48,345 bases of DNA from NCBI GenBank assembly GCA_947176765.1, contig CAMWRX010000012.1:1-48345 (forward strand), read 5' to 3'. The notes below the pieces were generated by a model, which ran no database searches, was not told the DNA's origin, and saw nothing but the letters and a program-made list of their open reading frames with translations. The stretch's first letter is position 1. Each line of letters begins with the position of its first letter. Shown one piece after another: positions 6,908 to 15,244 of the stretch. The DNA comes from an uncultured bacterium (GTDB lineage: Bacteria > Bacillota > Clostridia > Oscillospirales > Oscillospiraceae). A program made the translations under genes and the position numbers.

Positions 6908-8782
6908 TCAGCGGGAAGGAACAGTGTCCGCCGCCTTCTTCCAAATGCGGGCCTGGCCGCCTTGCAGCCGCTCCCGGCCGCCGTCCTTGGCCTGTGTATC
7001 GTAGACCAGCTCCCACCGGCCCTCCAGGGGAAACGCCTTGCAGGAGGCGGCGCCCAAATTGCAGTCCACCAGATAGGTCTGCCCATCCAGCTCCCGCTCA
7101 TAGACGAAGCGGTCCTTCTTCCTGCTGCGGACGCGGAACGTCCCGTAGACCAGGGCCTTTGCCTCATGGCGCAGGCGGATCAGCTCCCGGTACGCCTCCT
7201 CCACCTCCGCCTTGGGCTGCTGGCGCAGGCCCCTGTGCCAGGGCGGCAATTTCTCGTTCCAGGGCAGAAGGACTCGGGCGTGCTCCCGCGTCCCCGCCAA
7301 AATCGTGGCAAATACCTTGTCCTTGGACTCCGTTTCAATATGCTCGGCGTAGTAGCCCTTGGCCTCCACATCGGTGATCTGCTCCATGGAGGTAAACGGG
7401 TAGTTGGCTAAACCCATCTCATCCCCCTGGAACACAAAGGGGGTCCCCTTCAGGGTCATCTGCATGACGGCCAGCAGCTTGGACAGCGCGGTATGCCGCG
7501 AGATGTCCCCGGTGATCTTGCTGATCATCCGCGGGTTGTCGTGGTTGTTGTAAAACAGTGACATCCAGCAATTGCTGCCATAATGCTCCATCCAGTCGAT
7601 CATATAATCCCGGAAATAGTTCAGATCGTATTCGTAGTCGTCAAACCGGGTGTGCCCCGGCGTCTCCAGGTGGTCGAAGGAGAAGATCATGTCCAGCTCA
7701 CGCCGCTCCTCGCCCGTCACCAGCTGGGCCATCTTCATCCCCAGGCCGGGGGTCTCCCCCACAGAGAACGCGCCATGGGGCTCGAAGGCCTGTTCCCGGA
7801 TCTCCCGGAGGTACTCATGGAGATGGGGGCCGTAATAGTAGCGCTCGATGCCCGGAAAGCCCATCAGCGCCCCGATGGTCTCGTTGCCCTGGGGAAGCCC
7901 GTCCTCTTTGGAGATGTAGTTGATGACGTCCATGCGGAAGCCGTCCACCCCCCGGTCCAGCCACCGGTTCACCATGGCGATGACGTCCCGGCGGACGTCC
8001 GGGTTGTCCCAGTTCAGATCCATCTGCTTCTTGGAGAACAGGTGCAGCGCCCAGCAGTCGCCCTCCTCCACATAGTTCCACGCGGGGCCGGAGAAGAAGG
8101 ACGTCCAGTTGTTGGGCGGGGTATGGCTGCCGTCGTCCTTCCGAAAGAAATAGTACTCCCGGTAGGGGGAGTTCTCGTCCGCCAGCGCCTGCTGGTACCA
8201 GGCGTGCTCGTCGGAGGTGTGGTTCACCACCAGATCCATGATGAGGCGCATCCCCCGCGCGTGCACCCCATCCAGAAGGCGCTCAAAATCCTCCATGGTG
8301 CCGAATTCCGCCATGATCTTGTCGTAGTCCCGGATGTCGTAGCCGTTGTCGTCGTTGGGGGAGTCATAGATGGGGGACAGCCACAGCGCGTCCACCCCCA
8401 GCTCTTTCAGATAGTCCAGCTTGCTGAGGATGCCGGGCAGATCCCCGATCCCGTCCCCGTTGCTGTCGCAGAAGCTCCGGGGGTATATCTGATAGAACAC
8501 CGCCTCCTTCCACCACCTGGGGGTAATCTCCCCGGTGGAGGCACATGGCTCATCCTGCTCTAAATTGACCAGGTGCAGCAGCGCGTCGAAGAAGTCCGTC
8601 CCCAGCTTTTTCTTCGTCAGCCCCGCCACTGTGCGCAGCTTCAGGTTGGCCACCGCCGGGTTGGTCACCGCCTGTTCCGGCAGGCCCAACTGGAGCAGCA
8701 CCCGGGCCAGCGCGTCATGCCCCACGGGGTTTTGATACAGATCCCTAATCCGGCTGTCATAGGTCAGGTTTTTCCGCTCCAT
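6908..8782 (-). CDS. GH13 alpha-glucosidase (oligo-1,6-glucosidase type) with N-terminal helical domain
   Basis: 624 aa, cytoplasmic (no signal peptide). Residues 1-85 form an added helical segment not part of the usual GH13 fold. The barrel starts near WWKEAVFYQIYPRSF (90-104). Catalytic residues: nucleophile Asp285 in GFRMDVIN, acid/base Glu343 in SVGETPG, and the stabilising Asp in YNNHDNPR. Val286 after the nucleophile is typical of enzymes acting on alpha-1,6 links; alpha-1,4-specific relatives usually carry Thr or Ala there. It probably splits isomaltose-type or similar oligosaccharides imported by the GPH symporter encoded 33 bp upstream. It is the last gene of the five-gene sugar operon and follows a GGGGGAG ribosome site. 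Confidence 0.88.
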   Translation of the reverse strand: MERKNLTYDSRIRDLYQNPVGHDALARVLLQLGLPEQAVTNPAVANLKLRTVAGLTKKKLGTDFFDALLHLVNLEQDEPCASTGEITPRWWKEAVFYQIYPRSFCDSNGDGIGDLPGILSKLDYLKELGVDALWLSPIYDSPNDDNGYDIRDYDKIMAEFGTMEDFERLLDGVHARGMRLIMDLVVNHTSDEHAWYQQALADENSPYREYYFFRKDDGSHTPPNNWTSFFSGPAWNYVEEGDCWALHLFSKKQMDLNWDNPDVRRDVIAMVNRWLDRGVDGFRMDVINYISKEDGLPQGNETIGALMGFPGIERYYYGPHLHEYLREIREQAFEPHGAFSVGETPGLGMKMAQLVTGEERRELDMIFSFDHLETPGHTRFDDYEYDLNYFRDYMIDWMEHYGSNCWMSLFYNNHDNPRMISKITGDISRHTALSKLLAVMQMTLKGTPFVFQGDEMGLANYPFTSMEQITDVEAKGYYAEHIETESKDKVFATILAGTREHARVLLPWNEKLPPWHRGLRQQPKAEVEEAYRELIRLRHEAKALVYGTFRVRSRKKDRFVYERELDGQTYLVDCNLGAASCKAFPLEGRWELVYDTQAKDGGRERLQGGQARIWKKAADTVPSR

Positions 8783-8815
8783 ATGGCTGCTCCCCCTTGC
8801 CCACTTGGCGGGCGC

Positions 8816-10297
8816 TTATTGTTTGCCCAGTTCCCGGCAGATCCTGTCGTACTCCGCCTCGTCCAGCTTGTACTTTTTCTTGTAAAGGAAATAGGAGATC
8901 AGCATCAGGGCCCAGGGCAGCACGGTCATGGTGACCAGCAGGCCCATGCTCTGCCCCCCGGACACGCCGCCGCCCCCGAACAGTACCTGTTCAATGGCGG
9001 ACAGCTTCTGCTCCTCGGAGAGCAGGCCCTGGGCGCACTGCTGCTCCAGGTCGGAGATTTGGTTGGTGTAGCCGGTGACGCCAAAGATCAGGTAAGTGGC
9101 GGAGGTGGCCGCCACGATGATGGCGGAGCCCATTTTGGTGATAAAGGGCCGCAGGGAGGTGATAATGCCCTCGTCCCGCTCGCCGAATTTAAGTTCGTTG
9201 TATTCCACCGTATTCATAATGGAGATCATCATGATGAGGTAGAAGCTGTAATACCCGAAATTGGCGCACATATAGCCCGCGGTCAGCAGGCCGAACCGAA
9301 CCATCCCCGTGCCCGAAATGGCGGCGGAGGCCAGCATCAGGGCGTACCCGGCGGTGGAGAGCACCACCATATACCCCATGAGCTTCTTCCGGGAGAGCTT
9401 CCGGGAAATGGCCGGGTAGAAAATCATCAGGAAGGCTGTGGCCATCATGCCCACCGTGTTGAACAGGGAGTACAGCCCGCCGCTGTAGCCGAAGGTGAAG
9501 TAGATATAGGTGGAGCCCAGGCCGCCGATCACCAGGCCGTTGCCCACCTGCTGGATCAGGAAGATCACCGCCACCCAGACCAGCTGGTCGTTGCGGGCGA
9601 TGGTCTTGAACACCTGGATCAGGGAAAATTTCTCTTTGGGATGGTTTGCGGGGGCCGCCTCCCGGTGTTCCCTGACGCCGAGCACCGTAAACAGCAAAAG
9701 CAGCGGCGTGGCGACGGCGATGCCCAGGGCGACCAAGCCATAGGCAGTGGACGTATTGCCCCCGAGAGCCCCCGAGCCTGTGGTAAACATGGGGATCAGC
9801 ATGGAGGCCAGCGTGCCGCCGATGCCGGCGCACAGCGTGGCCCGGGAGGTAAACTGGTTGCGGGTGTTGGCGTCCGAACCCAGCGCGGGGATCATGCCCC
9901 AGTAGGAGATGTCGTTCATGGTGTAGGTGATGCTGAAGGCAAAATACATCACGCCGAAGAACCAGACGAAGTTCCAGCCCTGGAGCCGTACATTGAACAT
10001 CAGATAGATCACCACCGAGGTGGACAGCGCCCCCGCCACCAGCCAGGGCTTAAATTTGCCGTATTTCGAGCGGGTGCGCTCGATGATGTTGCCCATGATG
10101 GGGTCGTTCAGCGCGTCGAACACCCGGGCCGCGATCATGATGCCGGTGATGGCGGCCAGTTGGGCCGCGTCCAGCGTGTGGGTGAACAGCACGAACGTCA
10201 GCAAATAGCTGTTGATGAGGGCGTACAGCGCGTCCCGCCCAATGGTTCCGATGGGGTAGCAGATCAGATTTTTCCTGGTGATTTTTTCGTTTTTCAT
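8816..10297 (-). CDS. GPH-family (MelB-type) sugar symporter
   Basis: 493 aa with about 12 hydrophobic helices. N-terminal NLICYPIGTIGRDALYALIN, then FDALNDPIMGNI with the conserved Asp residues of the MelB/GPH family (cation and sugar site), and a loop with RTRSKYGKFKPW. It carries glycosides, pentosides or hexuronides with a cation across the membrane. Position between an alpha-galactosidase and an alpha-glucosidase suggests an oligosaccharide such as a raffinose-, melibiose- or isomaltose-type sugar. GGAGG lies about 12 bp before the start. Confidence 0.85.
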   Translation of the reverse strand: MKNEKITRKNLICYPIGTIGRDALYALINSYLLTFVLFTHTLDAAQLAAITGIMIAARVFDALNDPIMGNIIERTRSKYGKFKPWLVAGALSTSVVIYLMFNVRLQGWNFVWFFGVMYFAFSITYTMNDISYWGMIPALGSDANTRNQFTSRATLCAGIGGTLASMLIPMFTTGSGALGGNTSTAYGLVALGIAVATPLLLLFTVLGVREHREAAPANHPKEKFSLIQVFKTIARNDQLVWVAVIFLIQQVGNGLVIGGLGSTYIYFTFGYSGGLYSLFNTVGMMATAFLMIFYPAISRKLSRKKLMGYMVVLSTAGYALMLASAAISGTGMVRFGLLTAGYMCANFGYYSFYLIMMISIMNTVEYNELKFGERDEGIITSLRPFITKMGSAIIVAATSATYLIFGVTGYTNQISDLEQQCAQGLLSEEQKLSAIEQVLFGGGGVSGGQSMGLLVTMTVLPWALMLISYFLYKKKYKLDEAEYDRICRELGKQ

Positions 10298-10394
10298 ATT
10301 TGTGTACTGTCCTCCAAATTAAGAATACGGTGTCGTTACCGGGCAGAAATGTAGAGATAGCAACACGTTGGTGGCGAGCTTAAAGCTCTTTTTG

Positions 10395-10422
10395 GATACT
10401 TTTTCTCTCGAGAAAAAGTATC
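10395..10422. repeat. long perfect hairpin at the GH36 stop codon
   Basis: GATACTTTTTCTC at 10395-10407 and GAGAAAAAGTATC at 10410-10422, 13-bp arms with a 2-nt spacer. The right arm contains the minus-strand TGA of the GH36 gene. There is no T tract after it on the minus strand, so it is more likely an mRNA-processing, stabilising or dispersed intergenic palindrome than a simple terminator. Confidence 0.6.
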
Positions 10423-12802
10423 ACACCTCTTCCATGAAATAAAGCCGTGATCCAAAGTCCTGGTAGACCCTGGTATCCTTGCCAAAGCCCACGGAGCCGA
10501 AGGCCTGCTTCAGCTTCACCCCGTGGTACATCAGCTCATCGCCGTAGGCCAGACAGTCCTCCGTCTCGCCGCCCAGCTTGACCAGTTTGGCGGCCACAGA
10601 CTCCATCAGAGAATCCTGCTTGATGTGGACGGGGGAGATCATATTGACCAGCCCGCCGAAGTCCCTGATGTCATATTTCAGGCGGCGGTTGTAGAAATGG
10701 TACAGCGTCCCCTCGTCCAGACCCTTTGCCCGGTAGCAGGCAAAGAAGTCGTTGGGCACCGCCAGCTTTTGGAACAGCATCCCCACCGCCTTTTTCCGGT
10801 CCGGGGAGACGCAGGTCCACTCCATGGTGTTCTGGGCGCCGGTGACGCCGATGGCGCTGTGGCCTCCGCCTCCGCTGCCAAAACTGCGACCCCGGTAAAA
10901 GTCTCCAAATTGGAGAACCCCCCGCCATTGTTTGTACAGCGTGATCTGTTCTTTGACGGCGGCAAGCTGCTCCCGGCCCATGTCGCAGAGGTTGCACTCA
11001 TACCCGCACACGCCGAAGGCCGCCACGTTGAAGCGCGTCTCCAGCGGCGTATTGCGCAGCGTCTGATGGTTGGGGCAGGAGGAGATATGGGCGCTCACCG
11101 TGGACATAGGGTAGCCGTAGCTGTAGCCGTTCTGGATCTCCGCCCGGCACAGGGCGTCCGTGTTGTCGCTGGCCCAGATCTGGGGGAAGTAGCAGAGGAT
11201 GCCCAGGTCAAACCGGTTCCCGCCCGAGCTGCACCCCTCAAACAGGATCTGGGGGAACCGCTCCGTCAGCGTTTTCATGCAGCGGTACAGCCCGCAGATA
11301 TAGCGGTGAAAGACCTCCCCCTGGCCCTCCGGCCCCAGGCTCCTGGAGTACACGTCGGAAAAAATGCGGTTCATATCCCACTTCACATAGGAGATGTCGG
11401 CGGAGGAGAACACCTGGGTCATGGCCTCGATGATGTAGTCCTGCACCGCGGGATTGCTCAGATCCAGGATGCGCTGATTGCGCCCCTCCGAGTGCCCCCG
11501 GCCCGGAATATCCATGGCCCATTCCGGGTGGGCGCGGTACAGCTCGCTGTTTACATTGACCATCTCCGGCTCCACCCAGACGCCGAAGTCCAGCCCCAGG
11601 GCCTTCACCTTGTCGCACAGGCCCTTCAATCCGTTGGGCAGCTTTTTAGAGTTGGCCTTCCAATCCCCTAAGGAGCGGGTGTCGTCCGTCCGATTGCCAA
11701 ACCACCCGTCGTCCATGACGAACAGCTCCACGCCCACCTTCTTCCCGGCCTTGGCGAGGTTCAGGAGCTTTTTCTCGTCGATGTCAAAGTAGGCCGCCTC
11801 CCAGCTGTTCAGCAGGACGGGGCGGGGCTTCCGCTTCCACTCCCCCCGCACGATGTGCTCCCGGACAAAGGTGTGCATATGGCGGCTCATGGTGTTGAAG
11901 CCCTCGTGGGAGAAGGTCATCACCGCCTCCGGCGATTCAAAGGCCTCTCCGGGGGCCAGGTTCCAGGAAAAGGACTGGGGATTGATCCCGGTCACCAGCC
12001 GGGTCTTGCCCCATGGACTGACCTCCACCGCCTCGTAGTGGTTCCCGCTGTAGATCAGGTTGACCCCGAAGCAGTCCCCCGCGTCCTCGGTGGTGTGCTC
12101 CCCGGAGAGCATGATGAAGGGGTTCGCCCTGCTGGAGGAGATTCCGGCGTAGGACGAGTTGACACACTTTCCCGCCCACACCTGGGTATCCGTCCGCTTC
12201 ATCTCCCGGGCCCAGCCGCCGGTGAAGGTGGTGAACACATAGCCGCAGTCGGGCAAGTCCAGCTGCGCGCTCATCAGGCGCTTGACCGTGATCCCGGCCT
12301 CCCCGGTGTTGATGAGCTTTGCGCTTCTCCCAATCACGTCACACTCCGGGTACACATAGTAGTGCAGCTCAAGCTCCGCGGCTTTGGCCTTTTCCTTCAG
12401 CCTGACGCAGAGGTGTTCCACCTTGCCGTCCTCGCTGTAGGAGCCGGGCAAGGAGGCGAATTCCGGCTTCGTGTCACTGATTTCAAAGCCGTCAAAGACA
12501 AAGTCGGAGGTGAAGCTGCCGTCCGGGTACACCACCTCCAGGAAGGGCTCCCGGATGTCCCCCTTTCCGTAGGAGGAGAGCTCCAGGCAGGCGTCCTCCA
12601 GACCGAAGTTTTTGTGGGCATCGTCGTAATAGATTCCGTTTCCCGGCGCGAAGGAGTGCTTTTCCGTGAGCGCCGAGGCGTCCCGGAACCGGATCCTCCG
12701 CCCGTAATACAGGTGCTCCAGATGGCCCGTGTCCATCACCCGGAACAGGTAGGAGGTCTGTTCCGTTTCTAACACAAATACACCGTCTTTTTCCGTAATC
12801 AT
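10421..12802 (-). CDS. GH36 alpha-galactosidase
   Basis: 793 aa from the ATG at 12802. A TTG 18 bp further upstream would overlap the previous gene; GGAG lies 12 bp before the ATG. It has an N-terminal beta-sandwich domain (about 1-325), a catalytic barrel (about 326-660) and a C-terminal beta domain. Signatures: NSWEAAYFDID, FVMDDGWFGNR, nucleophile Asp476 in YVKWDMNR, CSSGGNRFDLG, acid/base Asp546 in WASDNTDA. It releases terminal alpha-1,6-linked galactose from melibiose or raffinose-family sugars and has no signal peptide, so it acts after uptake. It lies 7 bp downstream of an aldo/keto reductase gene in the sugar operon. Confidence 0.92.
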   Translation of the reverse strand: MITEKDGVFVLETEQTSYLFRVMDTGHLEHLYYGRRIRFRDASALTEKHSFAPGNGIYYDDAHKNFGLEDACLELSSYGKGDIREPFLEVVYPDGSFTSDFVFDGFEISDTKPEFASLPGSYSEDGKVEHLCVRLKEKAKAAELELHYYVYPECDVIGRSAKLINTGEAGITVKRLMSAQLDLPDCGYVFTTFTGGWAREMKRTDTQVWAGKCVNSSYAGISSSRANPFIMLSGEHTTEDAGDCFGVNLIYSGNHYEAVEVSPWGKTRLVTGINPQSFSWNLAPGEAFESPEAVMTFSHEGFNTMSRHMHTFVREHIVRGEWKRKPRPVLLNSWEAAYFDIDEKKLLNLAKAGKKVGVELFVMDDGWFGNRTDDTRSLGDWKANSKKLPNGLKGLCDKVKALGLDFGVWVEPEMVNVNSELYRAHPEWAMDIPGRGHSEGRNQRILDLSNPAVQDYIIEAMTQVFSSADISYVKWDMNRIFSDVYSRSLGPEGQGEVFHRYICGLYRCMKTLTERFPQILFEGCSSGGNRFDLGILCYFPQIWASDNTDALCRAEIQNGYSYGYPMSTVSAHISSCPNHQTLRNTPLETRFNVAAFGVCGYECNLCDMGREQLAAVKEQITLYKQWRGVLQFGDFYRGRSFGSGGGGHSAIGVTGAQNTMEWTCVSPDRKKAVGMLFQKLAVPNDFFACYRAKGLDEGTLYHFYNRRLKYDIRDFGGLVNMISPVHIKQDSLMESVAAKLVKLGGETEDCLAYGDELMYHGVKLKQAFGSVGFGKDTRVYQDFGSRLYFMEEV

Positions 12803-12809
12803 GCCTTGC

Positions 12810-13958
12810 TCACGCTCCAAAGACGGCCTTGGCCCGCTTCATATTCTCGATGATGGAGACCTCGAAGGGACACCGCTTCTCACAGGCCCCGCAGGCGACG
12901 CACTCCCCCGCGTGGTGCTCCAGCGCCCTATAGTGCTCCCGGACAGTTTCCGGCACCTGGCCCTGGGCCACGGCCAGGTTGAGGAACTTGGTGATGGAGG
13001 CTACGTCCAGCTTCTTGGGGCAGGGGGCGCAGTGGCTGCAATACATACAGTGGCCCTTCCAGCTGATGTTGGGGAACGAGGCCAGGGCGGCGGCGTAGTC
13101 CCGATCCCCCTCACCGGCGCCCTCATAGGCCGCGCTCTGCCGCAGCTGCTCCACACTGTGGGCCCCCGCCAGCACGCAGGCCACCGCCGGACGGGTGAGG
13201 GCGTAGTGGATGCACTGATTGGCGGTGAGCGCTTTGCCCGCCGGGGAGAGGGAGGCGTCCAACAGGTCGCCGCCGCCAAAGGCTTTCATCACCGTGATGC
13301 CCACGCCTTTGGCCTGACACACCTCGTACAGCTTCTGCCGCTGGGGGTCCATGTTCACCAGGGGCGCGGCATAGGCCTCGTCCCGCCACAGATCCTCCAC
13401 GTCCTCGCTGGCGGGCTGGAGGTCGTAGCAGGGATTGACGCTGAACATCAGCACCTCGATGTGTCCGCTCTCCACCGCGGCCAGCGCCACCTCCGGGTTA
13501 TGGCTGCTCAGGCCGATGTGCCGGATGATCCCCGCCTGTTTCAGTTCCAGGGCGTAGGCCAGCACCGGGCCGTCGGCAATCTCCCGCCAGTCGGCCATGG
13601 AATCGCAGTAGTGGATCATCCCCACGTCCAGGTAGTCGGTTTGGAGCAGCTCCAGCATTTCTGCAAAGCCCTGCTTCACCTCGTCGATGTCCCGGGTGCG
13701 CTTGTATTGGCCGTCCTTCCAGATGGAGCAGATGTGGGACTGGATATAGAACTTCTCCCGGCGGCCCTTCAGCGCCTCCCCCACGGCGGCCCGGATGGCG
13801 GGGTTGGAGGCGTAGAGGTCAAAGTAGTTGATCCCCAGCTCCTCCGCCGCGTCGAACATGGGCATGGTGTTTCTGCATTCGTCCTCCGCAAAGCCCTCGC
13901 ACCCCATGCCGATCTCGCTGACCAGCAGGCCGGTCTTGCCCAACTCTCGGTAACGCAT
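12810..13958 (-). CDS. aldo/keto reductase-like protein with two [4Fe-4S] motifs, atypical active site
   Basis: 382 aa. An N-terminal AKR barrel (RELGKTGLLVSEIGMGCEGF) is followed by a C-terminal ferredoxin part with two clusters: CMYCSHCAPCP and [21 protein letters not shown] precedes the ATG. Of the AKR catalytic tetrad, Asp47 (NYFDLYASN) and His116 (GMIHYCDS) are present. The Tyr expected at Asp+5 is Asn52, and the Lys position (IQSHICS) is His75. It may be a non-classical redox enzyme using the Fe-S clusters, or a reductase with a rearranged site. It is the second gene of the operon, next to a paralogue with a complete tetrad. Confidence 0.82.
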   Translation of the reverse strand: MRYRELGKTGLLVSEIGMGCEGFAEDECRNTMPMFDAAEELGINYFDLYASNPAIRAAVGEALKGRREKFYIQSHICSIWKDGQYKRTRDIDEVKQGFAEMLELLQTDYLDVGMIHYCDSMADWREIADGPVLAYALELKQAGIIRHIGLSSHNPEVALAAVESGHIEVLMFSVNPCYDLQPASEDVEDLWRDEAYAAPLVNMDPQRQKLYEVCQAKGVGITVMKAFGGGDLLDASLSPAGKALTANQCIHYALTRPAVACVLAGAHSVEQLRQSAAYEGAGEGDRDYAAALASFPNISWKGHCMYCSHCAPCPKKLDVASITKFLNLAVAQGQVPETVREHYRALEHHAGECVACGACEKRCPFEVSIIENMKRAKAVFGA

Positions 13959-14042
13959 ATTGCTCCTCCTTTTTGTACTGCGCGAGATAACGCGCTGATG
14001 ATACCGTCATCAACGATCTTTCGATTTGCCGATGAAGCGGAT

Positions 14043-15056
14043 TTATTTGTGCAAAAATGTCTTGTAATCCTCATAGTTGCGCCGCAGCAGCTCCGGCGTA
14101 TTCAGTCCATATGGGCAGTGATCCACGCAGTGGTTGCAGTGGATGCAGCGGTCGATCCGCGCCATTTTTTCCTGGCCTTCCGGGGACAGGTAACCTTCCG
14201 CCGGGGCTCTCCGCAGCAGCAGCGACATCCGGGCGCAGTTGGGGATGTCGATTTGGGCGGGGCAGGGCAGGCAGTAGCCGCAGCTGCGGCAGAAATCCCC
14301 CGCCAGCTCGCTCCTGTCGCGATCCATCACGGCCTGGAGCTCCGGCGTCAACTGGGGCGGGTTGTCTATGTAGGACAGGAACTCGTCCAGCTCCTTTTCC
14401 CGCTGAATCCCCCAGATGGGCAGGGCATTGTCATACTGGGCCTGGAAGGCGTAGGCAGCGGCGGAGTTGTCGATCAGCCCGCCAGACAGCGCCTTCATGG
14501 CGATGAAACCCACGTTCTGGGCCCCGCATCCTTTCACCAGCTCGACCTCTTCAGGCGTGGCCAGGTAGTTGAAGGGGAATTGGAGCGTGTCGTAAAGCCC
14601 GGAGGCCGCCGCCTCCCGCGCCACAGCGAGACGGTGGTTGGTGATGCCGATGAAGCGGATTTTCCCCTGGGCCCGGGCCTGCTCCATGGCCTCGTACAGG
14701 CCTGTGCCGTCCCCGGGCTTCGGACAGAAGGCCGGATTGTGGAACTGGTAGATGTCCACGCAGTCGGTGTTCAGGTTCTTCAGGCTGGTATGCAGGTCGT
14801 TCCAAAAGCCCTCCACATCCCCGGACATGGTTTTGGTGGCCAGGATGAACTGCCCCCGCCGGGCGCTGAGGGCGAAGCCGATTTTCTCCTCGCTGTCCGA
14901 ATAGGCCCGGGCGGTGTCAAAAAAGTCGATGCCGTGATCCAAAGCCTTTTGGAGCAGGTATGCCGCGTCATCCCGGGAAACACGCTGGATGGGCAGCGCG
15001 CCAAAGCCGTTTTTGTTGACGGTAAGCCCAGTGCGGCCCAAAGTAACCTGTGTCAT
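14043..15056 (-). CDS. aldo/keto reductase with two C-terminal [4Fe-4S] motifs
   Basis: 337 aa from the ATG at 15056 (MTQVTLGRTGLTVNKNGFG). An upstream in-frame ATG at 15134 would lie across the promoter. Tetrad residues are in place: Asp and Tyr in FFDTARAYSDSE, Lys in LATKTM, His in YQFHNPAF. The C-terminus has CRSCGYCLPCP and CIHCNHCVDHCP, two ferredoxin-type clusters. Such AKR-ferredoxin fusions are common in anaerobic Clostridia; electron donor and carbonyl substrate are not known. It is the first gene of the minus-strand sugar operon, behind a near-consensus promoter, so a sugar or glycoside substrate is a reasonable inference. Confidence 0.87.
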   Translation of the reverse strand: MTQVTLGRTGLTVNKNGFGALPIQRVSRDDAAYLLQKALDHGIDFFDTARAYSDSEEKIGFALSARRGQFILATKTMSGDVEGFWNDLHTSLKNLNTDCVDIYQFHNPAFCPKPGDGTGLYEAMEQARAQGKIRFIGITNHRLAVAREAAASGLYDTLQFPFNYLATPEEVELVKGCGAQNVGFIAMKALSGGLIDNSAAAYAFQAQYDNALPIWGIQREKELDEFLSYIDNPPQLTPELQAVMDRDRSELAGDFCRSCGYCLPCPAQIDIPNCARMSLLLRRAPAEGYLSPEGQEKMARIDRCIHCNHCVDHCPYGLNTPELLRRNYEDYKTFLHK

Positions 15057-15105
15057 AAGTCTCCCAACCTTTCTGATTTTCGTTTTCTTTCCAAGCTCTG
15101 TTCTA

Positions 15106-15134
15106 ATTATCCGGGATGGGATGCGGAATGTCAA
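15106..15134 (-). promoter_or_regulatory. sigma-A promoter of the sugar operon
   Basis: On the minus strand TTGACA (15134-15129), 17 bp, GATAAT (15111-15106), about 50 bp before the aldo/keto reductase ATG. It should drive the five genes down to the GH13 gene. No regulator gene is beside it. Confidence 0.8.
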
Positions 15135-15244
15135 GCAAAACAGATGCGGCGGCGCATTCCTTTACAGCGGGCTTATTTTATGATAATGTATATGGTACAA
15201 AAAGCCGCAGGGGCGGACATCCACACCGTTGAGGAGGAACTGGC

